A stretch of 25,299 bases of DNA from Lingula anatina. Taxonomy: Eukaryota > Brachiopoda > Lingulata > Lingulida > Lingulidae. The first letter of the stretch is position 1. The number at the start of each line of letters is the position of its first letter. The position numbers were made by a program, and so were the translations under genes. The stretch is from assembly GCF_001039355.2 (NCBI RefSeq), contig NW_019775544.1:306284-331582 (forward strand), read 5' to 3'. Below the pieces are notes generated by a model. The model did not search any database and was not told where the DNA came from. It saw only the letters and a list, made by a program, of their open reading frames with translations. Below are positions 12,801 to 24,600 of the stretch, piece after piece.

Positions 12801-15625
12801 ACAAAGTAACTACACCAAGCTCGCAGCATTCATAACATTGAGAAGTAAAAGAAAATAAAATGAAAACAGAAAACGGTAATCGCACTGTTTGTGACCATGT
12901 TCCTTGTAAATGTGACGGGGTTGGTGATAGCGATATGATTATGTGTAGATATAGTATTTATATGAGATAAAGGGGTGGAGTTTAATCAGATTAGGCATAC
13001 ACAGGATGAATTCTGAAAACTTAAGATTAAATTTAATACCACGTAAACTATCCTGTCTAGCCTTGTGGTAAAATTGTACGATGTAAAACCGACCTCACTC
13101 TCAGAGCCTCCAGAGGCTGATGCAAATTATGATTCTTTTTTTTCAAAGATTTTTTTATCAACCAATGTCAAACCATGCTATTGTTATAGTAGAGTCGGAA
13201 CATTGGATGCAACTAAAGATGTGTGGCTGATCTTTGTGTGTCTTTGGAAATATGATAACTAGCATAAACCGGTGGTGTCACCCAACAGAGTAGAAAACTA
13301 GCACCGGAGACCTCCAGGTTCTTTTTACAAAACAAACATATTAGCTAAACGCTAATGCATACAGGTGAATATAAAACCGTTAGGAAAAAACGGGAACAAC
13401 TGCACATAATAACACAGTTGGTCTCTGAGTCAAATTAGTGATTTCGGGTTACATACGACAGACCTTTTACTGACGGTTGACAGGTTTTCCCACGCCGAGG
13501 TGACGTGTTACTTCACTTCTAAATGATTTTCTTTAGGTTTTCATCATTATCGCACAGCAGAAAATATAGGTAGTTTTGAGATGACGGGCAATCACGTAGA
13601 CTTGACATGTAAAACGCCTCCCTTTTGACTCTGTGCTTGCGATACAAATTTATTAGAGGGGACTTTGTTGCTAAGGAGCAAGCGCTTTGGTTGAGATGAA
13701 AATATTGCAATCTGAGATGTAACACTACAGCTAGGTTAGGTTCAGAACTGTGTCTGTACAAATGTATTTTTTCTGTTGTTTCTCGCTATATCTTCCTCTT
13801 CTGTCAAGCTCGGTGTGATTACTACACTCAGTACATTTTCCATCTTGTTAACGTACATAATATAGTGCGGGCTTTAATCTAACTTGTCGTGAAACACGTG
13901 TACACGGTTTACCAATATTCAAGTCAGATGAAGTCCAGAGTCTACACTCTTTAAATAAAGTGCATGTTTTATGTTGGAAACGTTTTTTTTTTTTTTTTTT
14001 TTGTTTGTTTTAACTTTGAACTGTTGCAACCAGAGTCCTATTCTTATTACCATACTTTTCATTATATTTATTCTGTTTTGTTTTGTTTTATTTTATTGTA
14101 TTCCATTTCATATAGGGGAGGGCAGTATCCTGTTATACAAACTATCTCCATGTCCGTATGTGGTTGTTGCTTAACGAAAACTGTGTGTTTGTAAATGAGT
14201 GTATTGCCGAGCTCGAGTGTTCTGTGTCAAGTTGTGCGATACATAGCGCCCTTGTTAAAATGCAGAGCAAAACGTTTTTATGTGATTTGCATCTGGAGTA
14301 TGATGAATACAAACAATGGATATCAACACATGCGTAGCGAAATGCAATTTACACTGTAGGAGCAACCGGTATCTGTCGTAACTATTCACAATTTTATTAC
14401 TTCATACCTCACGCCTTGTTCCTGCTTCAGGGTATGATGGCGTGTTCCCGTCGGAAAACTGCACTCATAATATTTAATATAACTTTCAGTTTAATATTGC
14501 TCGGTCATTTTATGGCTCTTCCTTTATTATCTGACATATATACGTTATTCTTTTTTAATTACTGGCACGCCCATATCTTTATTTCTGATTTCAGAAAAAT
14601 TTACGGGAAGCTGCTTTTGGTAATACTTTAGTGGCATTAAAAGAGGAGACAGAGAAGCAGAGGAAGAAACATGCACTGATCACAGAGTTCAAAGGATTTA
14701 TGGAGAAAATTAGGTCAAAAAAGGTGAGGAAATTGGAAGATGAACACGTTCACAGAAATCCGTTAGTTTGCAATTAATTGGATGATCACGTTACTTCTAA
14801 TTACGTTAGACACAATCAGTATAGAGGACTGTACTTAGACTTTCAATATCAAAACAAATATTTCCTCTTGGATATAGGATAAAGTGTTATTATGTTGCCC
14901 AAACCTTGTACCACCGATATGCTGACAGAGGTTACCCTGAAATTAAAAGTCCGATTTTGCCCAGCTATATAGCAGGCGAGTTTCCCGCCAGTTGACGTAA
15001 CTGTCTGCCAGAATGTGAAACTCAGGGTAACGAAGTTATCACGGCAAATGCCACACATCATCTTTGCTATGCGTTGCACTGTGTCCTGGCTATCAATTTA
15101 CACAGTCTCAATTTGGTAAAAATGCCTTGTTCATCACAGTATATCAAGGTTATGCCTTGTGGTTTAACATTTCATGGAGTTTTAAGCGTGTAGTATTAAA
15201 CTCATACTGCACATATTGTGGATCTTTCTCATCAGTTAGAGCCGCCTGTTATGTGAAATTTAGTCTATATGAAATCAATTATTATTAATCAGAAAAGTGA
15301 TTTAATTACAAAGTGCTACCCGACCAAAAATAGTTGTTTTCGTTCATATCAATGATTTTCTCATTTGTCAAACAAATGTTGTGATATGAGAAAGTGATCA
15401 TGTTTAATTAAGTCCTTGGACCAGCGTCCGTCGTTGAGGCCCTTATCAATTGCCCACGTTAATCTTATCTGTGAATGTGTGGGCAGGATTAGCATGTTCA
15501 TGTACAGTTAATTTAATTGTTGTTTGTTCGTTATTAATGCAGGCAAGGAAGGAGGTGAGTATGGTACTTGGCTAATATTGCATGTAATGCAATTACTAAT
15601 ATTTTATGCGTCCAAGTGTGTGTGT

Positions 15626-15678
<53 letters not shown>

Positions 15679-18600
15679 GAGAGGTGTGTTTTACTTAGAA
15701 ACAACTAAGCAATCCTTGTGTGGATATTCATTCATCACAGCATCGCAGCACAAAGTCAGCATCCACACACGAATGTAATATATCCACATTTAAAATACAC
15801 AAATATCAGCTAAACATTTTTATCCGCTTACTGAAAAAAATACAAGAAAAACATTCGATATTTGCTGGCAGGTTCATACCGCAGCGAACCCTGTAGGGAT
15901 GACTGCTGAAGTAAATGAACTGGTAACAATTAATTTCTCCACCGCCGCCACATCACGTAAGTGGCCTAGACAAGTGTTGACTCAGTTTCATGATTCCTGT
16001 TTTTATATTATTTCAGTACACTGAAGAAGAAGTTGGCAACATGGACACTGCGTATGATTCTCTTCTGGTAAGTTAGATTACCTGGGTTTTGGGGCCTTTA
16101 GGCAGGTAGTTAAACTCTTTGATTTTAGTGTATGTGATTTTAATATTTAAAATATACTTGTGGAAACAGAGGACCACTGGGTGCTCTTCGGTTTGCAATT
16201 GACTTTGTTTGTGGAGAAGAAGAATTGTTTGTTGGGAAGCCACCTACATATCATTGCTGCGATTGCTGTCATGCACTCAAAACCCCTCCTATTTGCCATG
16301 TTGATTCTTTTATTGGTTTTTGGAGGCCTTAGAATAATCATAACAGTTTCGTGAAATTATAAAAAGAAACACATACCCTGGACCTAATTTCATTATATTA
16401 AAAACTGCGCCATTTGTTTAGCAGATATGTATGATACTTTAAACCCTCACAATTACGTCGCTTCATGTGACGTAACGTTGCGTTACTTGCCGTAACACCA
16501 CGTCGCTCAACATAACGTAAGGTTTCCGGCACATCTGGCATTTTTGTGCGGTTTTAGGTATTGTTTTACATAGCCGATTCCAATTGTCTATTCAAAAGTG
16601 ATTGCTGTGGGCGCATGATAGGAGTCTAATTAATTGTATGTCGAGAAAAGTGGTTAGACCAATGCAAGTGAAACTCGTGATCATGAGTCCTATACTGTCC
16701 CATTCGGGCCAAATTGTATCCGTTTCCCTCTCGATACATTCTCTCTCTATCTCTCAATGGCTGTATATGTTTTTTTTATCATATCATGTGTCTAGTTTTC
16801 CAGCTAAGTACATACACTTCAATCATTAACCAGCACCAGCATTTGGAAATAACAATGGTCGATAGTCTATCTCTGATATCAGAAGTAAAGGTCGATTTGC
16901 GCTACTCCCTCTTCAATGCTGCTAAACCTTCATGCAAACATGTAGCATGACATACACAGGCATATATTCTACGGTTATCATATCTGAAACGGGACCTTGA
17001 AAATAAACCCATTAGTAGTTTGCACTTTACTAACAGCGGTGTTGGATCTAAGACGCAAGTTTGTGTTCTACAATGACTTAACAAGGTGCTCGATGGAGGG
17101 CCGTAAGGCAGAATTTGAAGGCGTGGAGATCCCTGTTTATTTGACGGTGTATCACGTGTGGATCGACAATAAGAACTCAACCGGTGACTTACACGTAAGA
17201 GTCATACCATATGAGTACCCTCTACCAGGGCGACTGATAGATTTTTACGGATATTCACAGATATGTCTCTAGCTAGATAGATTGTCATTTTAAGCTCAAG
17301 TCAAGTGACCTGACTATAACATTAAGTCTGAAATGGCATCACTTCACAGATATGTCTCTAGCTAGATAGATTGTCATTTTAAGCTCAAGTCAAGTGACTT
17401 GAGCTTAAAATGACAATCTATCTAGCTAGAGACATATCTGTGAATATCCGTAAAAATCTATCAGTCGCCCTGGTAGAGGGTACCATATGAGTGACAATGA
17501 CACCTTGAGACAGTTGTGAAAGAAAGGGCTGTCTGGCAGTGTTTCCTGGATACACTGTGAATTTTGGGTTGTTGTCGATGATTTTTGAGTATGCGTTGTA
17601 ACTTTTTGGAAGGCCTGGGTGGAGAGGGGTGAGGGGAGGAAATACGAAAAGAAGAAAAGACCGATGTTTAAACACTGAAATAAGGATATCATAATAACTA
17701 TTGTCATTAACTAATATTGTTGTTTATTTTGCATAGAGGCGCTTGTATACACAGCTGTTTTGCAGACGTTTTAGAACCAACTTAGTGCAGTGCACTGAAA
17801 ATATAACCCACCCAAACAGCTAACTATGACTATAACATTAAGTCTGAAATGGCATCATTCTGGGATACCTTTAGTTTGATCGTAAATATTATCTTGTTAG
17901 TCATAGACCGCAAGAGATATAAAAAACAAGTTTGTTGATGAAGTGAGTAACTCCCCGCAGAGGACCTTGTGATGCACTTTTTTCCTCTTTGAGTGACGTG
18001 TAGCAGTGTAATTAAGAATCAGTTCTGCTGGATTCTTTCAGTTTTCTTAATCATATAAAAACAAGACCAGGAGCTGTTGTTTGTGTGTAAGATCATTGAA
18101 GTAAATAACACGCATTCAGTTTGGATACAATTATTATTTTTCTGCTTTTGCAGAGGGAATCATTATTATTATTGATTTTTACCTGTATACATTGTTTTAA
18201 ACTAGAATATGTTCAGTATGCGTTTTCAATTATATTTTCAGACTCTTTCACTAGAGAGACAAAAATGTTTGGAGTCATTGACGAAAATAGTAGAAATAGA
18301 AGAATTATTTCAGGTAAACTGTCAGTAGAACAATTGTAAAAATTATTTTGAAAAGTATTCCATTTTAAAAGCAGTTAATAAGTGATTATAATGCAAATCG
18401 AATTGAGTTGGTTTCACACCAGGTCAGTTCCGATAAAATACTTTTATGAATAAAACCTATTCCTAATATTTGATTACGTTTATCTCCCTCTCCCCCCCCT
18501 CCTCTCCATAAATTTCACTCGGTTTATATCTCTCTCCAGAAAGTATCAGCAGAAGTGGATACAAGAGCCTTGGAGTTAGTATCACAACAACAGGAGGTGA

Positions 18601-21600
18601 ATGAGCAGATACTTTACGATGCTAATACCGCGAAAACATACCAGGTAAATACACATATCAAAAGTGAATATCACCACCTGCAGGCTCTGTGCAGCTATAA
18701 AATAAGGCAAAATACATACGTAAATTAGAAGTATAAATACACGCCCGCAGAGTTCATATTCATAACAAAAAACAGTTGAATTATTTACGTAGTGTAGGAA
18801 AAAAATGAATATTGCAATTATCCCAGATGAAAGTATAGATCACAGAGGAGTATAGTAACCATTTTGGAGCCTGATTATAAAGTAGGCGAGTTTAAGTAGC
18901 GTTTTCGGTTTTGGATAGAATGGAAGATAAGGAAAAATATAGCCTGTAGTTATGATTTATGAGTGCCCTTTAAGACCAAAAATGAATGCTCTTACTTTGT
19001 ATTTTCCCTCCAGAAATCAAAGCATTTTTGTTTATCATTTTAGTCCTGCATGGGTGCAGTTAAGAAGAGCTGGAGCTGGTTGTCTGATCTTACCTGGTGT
19101 ATGGAGGTGCATGAGTCACATGCTGCAGAATATCACAAAGTGAGTTCGTTCAAACAACCTGACACGATAATAATACGCCGCGCTACACGACCATGTTTTC
19201 AGTGCGTCATGCTACGTGACGTGACGTGACGCTACGTTTCCAGTACGAAAAGCATTTTAAGCATAATAAAATCTGTTTGCATTTTCTTTAAGCCTTCTGT
19301 GAACTCAATATGTAAAAGTAAATTAGGCAACAGTTGGTAAGAAATCCCAGGACAGTGAAATACGTCAAAACAGAATTTGCAATAAAGTGCAAACGACTGA
19401 AAAAAAATGGAGAGGCACACGCTTTTATTATCGACTGGATCCTTATTTCACATTTCTGTATTAATGCCATATATGTCATGATTTCTGTTTAATATCCCTG
19501 TATCTTACCTCACACATGCTTTCCGTTGGTTGTTTTTATTTAAATGTACTTCTTTTTCAGTTTTTTCATGAGGTTAAGCACTACGAAGATAGCTTGGCAC
19601 AATTCATCAGCGAGATGTCAAAATCAACCAGGGAAAAATATGCAAAACAAAACAAGAATGTGCAACAACAAATTCTGGACATACGCGTGAGTATGTTAAG
19701 AATGACAGTCAGTCGTGTGTTTTTATTTCCATTAGTTTTTTTGCGCATTGATATTTAAATAATCATCGGGATTAGTCAGCTACTAACGCCGCCAGATGTC
19801 TCTTCTGATGCCTGGTTCTGTTTTTTTTTTCTTTTTTGGATCGTGTACGTATTCCAACGGCCATAAACCATGATGTCTGTGTTGTTTTAGTTTTAAGGTG
19901 TCTCGCCATCTACATTTGAATAAGACAACAAATATCGTTTCAAAAATAAAGCTTTTGAAATAGTTAATGTTAGTGAATGTAATTGCTCTTTTCACGTATT
20001 ATTAACTATAATATCCAGGGCATTTTTTCCGCCTGAAGATGGTAATATACACTGCAATGTGACGAAGACCCAGTCATTAACTAGATTTTCAGAGAAATGT
20101 CACTGTAATTAATAAAAGAAGGGCAAGATAGTTAACGCACTAATTTGATTATCAGCGATATATCACAAGCTATGCGCGTGATAAGTAAAATTTGATGTTT
20201 TGTCGAATCACAAGAGGTGACTCTACATGTACGTCGCTTCTCAGTTTTCTGTTTTTCCTATATAAAAAAAAACTATTTACTTTCATAACCCACTGCACAT
20301 TCTATCTAAATATCGTTGGTCTATCAAAGTAGGAAACATCTATAAACTGATCAAAGACCTTTAATAGTACTGAGCGTGTTTTAGAACAGCAACTCTTATT
20401 TATAGTGAACGTTGCGCCAACCGCTTTTTAGACTTATTGAAAAAATAAACTTGTTATGCTATCACGGGTTTATATTATTGAAACAGTTCACTGACCTTGA
20501 ATTTTTGATCATGTTATAAGAAAGGAGTGAAGTAGTGACTTAATATGAATAATTATACCGAAAGGAGTAACCAGTTCAGTAGTATCAAAGAGACTGAAAG
20601 GTTACAATTTAATGAAACACGTAGAGATTGAAAGCAATTATGAATGGTTTCTGTAATTTGTAATTTGTCATCCATTTCTGAAGGACATGCAACATGTCAT
20701 GCTAGTCTATAGGAAAACTTTACCATCTGTGTAAATCAAGCTCTTCTATCTTACCCTGGCAGGAAGATTTGGCTGGTGCTTTTTTAGTGCTTATTATTCA
20801 TTGAGTATTCAGTTGTGTAGTTTTCGGAAACCTAATCACGGAAACCTAATAACGCATTAAGCCCAAATAATTTTAATGCATTTTTATAATGTCAAAAACA
20901 GATTTCAAGGAAAACGACCTGTATAGTATTTTTTGTTGTTGAGTTCTCAAGCTGTCATTGCTTTGCACCTAAGATTATTTAGATTTGTATTTTCCTTGCT
21001 GTTTCTAGGAAACCACAAGACGTCTTTTAGAACTGCAGACGACAGTGGAAACGCTGTTCGAGCGCAGCGGGACGATTGTTCCTTTGAAATGGAGGAAGGA
21101 AATGCCGCCAAACCCACTGAAGATGAAAGCGCTGGCAGCATATGAACACAAAGACGTAGGTTTATTGATTCTGTATAAATAAGAGGAATGTTATTTAAAA
21201 CAACGTTCTTAGATAACATGAATTATCGTCACTCAATCAATATATCCCTTAGCTTGAGTTCAGGAAATGCAATATTAAATGGTTTATATTAGATCAAATT
21301 GTTAAATATATAAATGGCAAAAAATTCTGGTACAACAATTTTGTATCAGACTACCAGCGCACCCTGTCAGATATCAAAATCTCTGGGTCATTTTTAAAAT
21401 CATCATACTTGGTCTTTTTTATAATGATTGGGTTTGATAGCAACTAAGAGTAACTATTTTGTAACATTTTGTTACGGATTTTAGTTTGTTGTCGCAGAGG
21501 ATGATGAAGTAACACTCTTGGATAACACACATGGGACAAAGTGGAAGGTAGGAAATACTTTGGTAGTGGTTTTAGTGGGAGGTGACTAGTCTCTATCGCG

Positions 21601-24600
21601 TAACTTAAACATAAGACCTCATCTCAATTACTGAATAAATAAAACCAAATTAAGGTAAGAAATAGGAGACAGTATAAACCATGATACCTTTGTGTTTAAC
21701 TCCAACATACACCAGTAACACAAAACGGGAAACAATACTGAAGTTTAACAAGAAACGTATGATAGCAGTTAAAAGTACCACGTTTTGGAATCTTTGTTAC
21801 AGGTGCGAAGTGCGTCAGGTGTGGAAAGCATTGCTCCGGCCATTCTCTTCTTGATTCCTTCCCCGGACAGCGAGGCCGTGGACAAGGCTAATGGGTAGGT
21901 TTATCATGTTAAATTTCAACTGAAAATATACTGATAATAAAAATTCACTTGATATTTTTATTGTTTGCTTGGCTTATACTAGCGAGTTAGCGGATGCTGA
22001 ACATATTGTCTCATAAGTATTGTCTCATTTGATTTGTTCCCTGTGTTATCTTTTTGATGTTAAAACAAATGAGGTGTGAAATTATCCACAGCAACTGTGA
22101 AGAATAAAACTGACTAGGCAATGCACATAGTTAGGCGTACTGTCAAGTAGACGAATTTCGCACCAAAATGATCAAATACGCACCAGTCTTAGAAAATAAA
22201 CGGAGTTATTCTATGGGGATATAGAAAAACAATGTTTATTGCTCTTTGCAGTCTTCGCCAAAGGATGGTTAACATTTGGGAGCACAGTCTTAGAACGCTT
22301 CGCAGTCAGACGCTACGTCTTCTAACGCGGGTGATCAACGGCGTTGATTCATCAGAGGTATGGTTTGAAATTTTCATGATCCTAAAAATAAACAAGTTTT
22401 ATACTCTCTGCAGAGATCCCTTTTAATTCCTTAACACATTTGGACGGAAATAGCAGAAGGGAATTTGAAACTTAGTAATAAGGGTCGATAAGAGGAATTA
22501 TTATTAGTCTGCAAAAAGCATGAATATAATATACATATATGTATGTTGAAGTGTGCTGAAGGTAAAACTCGTAATGAAAAAGACTTCCATGACAGCTGTG
22601 GTAACGTTGTATAATTTATTTTTCCTGCGTCGGTTGAGGTATCGATTATGAGGAATGTAGACAAGACAATACAACACTTCATAGAACTACTAGTTTTTTT
22701 TTAATTTAAAGAATGCTGAACACATGGTAGCCCCACACAAATTGAATAGCTGTCTGCTAGAATCAAAACACATTTGGTACATTTGCATTTCGTTTCTGTA
22801 CCTTCCATATTCATGTTTACGTTACCAGACTGCAAAAATCCCTTAGGAGACAATGAGATGAAATATTTCCCAGAATAGATTACAAAAAACATCAGGCCAA
22901 TCTCTCTGCTCAGGCACGACGATGCATTAAACGCCCTTTATTTCACATTGGGAAGGCAAGCCGTAGCAGTACTAATGTTGTTATTTGAAATAGCGCAATC
23001 CCCAGGAGGTACATCGATCTTGTCTTTAGCAAGGAAAGGGTAGTCTGTCTATTCCAATGATCTACATTTTAGCTCGGCGTGCTGAATCCAGCTCAGACAC
23101 AAGATGTTATGAAATTGCTGAAAGACTCGCTGAGAAAACTGAGGATTGACGAACCCGGAGGAGCTGACCTCAGAGACTTCCTCCACAGTATTCACTCCTT
23201 TGCGAAACTGCTCCAAGACTCAAAAGTCGACCAAGACGAAGGTATGATATCCTCTTTTTATGGACTGCCAATAGTTTGTTTGGTTGTGGTATTAAGTAGG
23301 TCATTTGGTTCACTTTTCTTTCCTTTGGATTCTTTTCAAATATCTTTCATAAGATCGGGCTTAGGTATTTTTCAAGAAGCGACTGACGAAATATTTAAGT
23401 CACGGCTCTATTTTAAATATTAAGTGTTGCTAATGCATCGTTTCCAGCAATATATAAGCTATATCAACAGGTATTGATGAATGTCGCTGATGTATAATTG
23501 TCTACGTCATGAGAGCATCGGTTGTCATGGCAACTGTTGTCATATTTTAAATTCTAGTTCTTTTATATTTTGTCCTTATGTCATCCATATAGAGTAGGCA
23601 TATACCTTCGTTAAAAGCAGTTTTTAAGATGCACGACTGTTTAAAAGCAGATTTAGATATATGCTGAATATAGGTCCTTAGAAGTAAAGGTATAGTGACT
23701 GAATATATAGGCCTCCAGCGACCAATTACCAACAGTTAATATTTTTTCAGCTGAAGTTTTTAACACTTTGAAAGTGGACGCCGATAAGTGCACAAAAATG
23801 TGGTCTTCATTTCTTCTGGAATCAATATGGAGTCGTGAATGATAAGCACAGTTGCTTTGTATCGTATGTTTATTTAATTGTGCCTTATTTTTGCTTTAAT
23901 TTTTTGACATTTATCTATTGTAGGTAGACGCCATTCTGCCACGAAATTTTTTGTCGAGTGGAAACAAGTCGAGAAAATGGTAGACACGTTTGAGGTACGT
24001 TTTGAAGCATAGGCGTGCAGTGCAATCAAACAAAATAATAATTGGCCATTTTTAGATCAAATCTTAACTTTTATTTAGAATTTTTAATTGAGTAATAACC
24101 GAGGATTGGAATTGACAGATTTTTCCGTCCACCCTTTGTAAACTTTGAAGCTACAAAATAATAGGGTAATTAAAATGTAATGGTTCTAATGAGTCGGCTA
24201 TTGTTACTGTGTACATGTTTTCGAGTCATGGGCAAAAGAAAAAAGTCCCTTTGAAAGAACAACATTGGCAACACCCATGATATTTCCTAGGTAGCAAACT
24301 TAAAAAGAAAAAAACTTCCAACACATCAGCTGTTATTAATTTTTATTGGACGCTTTTGATAGTGCACTAAAATACATCAGTCGTTAAAGGCCCTGAGACA
24401 CTCAAAAATCACCAGAGAACCCTTCTTGTAAGGTTCTGTATTATGTTAGCCGTAATGCACTTACGCCACACATATATTTGCGATCCCCAGGAGTTGGCCA
24501 TATATGCCGATGACTACACCAACACCGTGGACAAGTCTAGCAATACCAAGTATTACCTCTGCTTTGATGACGAGGGCAAATTACGTTGGTGCTCTAATGG

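Larger units (their letters stand above)
9869..14594 (+). other. Intron 1 (4726 bp), phase 0
   Basis: It has donor gtgagt and acceptor CTGATTTCAG. It holds simple repeats (G run at 10021-10032, a 12-bp minisatellite at 10384-10415, T runs at 12207-12220 and 13983-14002) and an antisense 118-codon ORF at 12344-12700 described separately. I recognise no further coding exon, although a very short one could be missed. Confidence 0.8.
16068..18241 (+). other. Intron 4 (2174 bp), phase 0
   Basis: It has donor gtaagt and acceptor TATTTTCAG. It holds a CpG-rich imperfect duplication (16455-16522), an unassigned open frame (16997-17272), the inverted repeat at 17215-17483 and a 31-bp direct repeat (17311 and 17827). 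A second acceptor-like CTTTTGCAG ends at 18153 but would put the exon out of frame. Confidence 0.75.

Noticed and set aside
15524-15778. 84-codon ORF containing a run of Arg-Glu dipeptides
   Set aside because: The Arg-Glu run is the (AG)n microsatellite translated. Only the 12-nt microexon within this stretch is supported as coding.
17426-17707. Minus-strand ORF sharing its C-terminal residues with the plus-strand ORF at 16997-17272
   Set aside because: The shared residues are simply the inverted-repeat arm read in the other direction, not evidence of a gene family.
18154-18313. A longer exon 5 using the upstream acceptor CTTTTGCAG
   Set aside because: It would be 160 nt and shift the frame relative to exons 4 and 6, giving a low-complexity Leu-rich peptide. 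The 72-nt form is phase-consistent and matches the plakin helix.
23242-23423. In-frame extension of exon 13 into intron 13, with a hydrophobic C-terminus
   Set aside because: The donor gtatga is acceptable, the downstream exons fit the plakin pattern, and the extension looks like chance AT-rich translation. A retained-intron isoform cannot be excluded.
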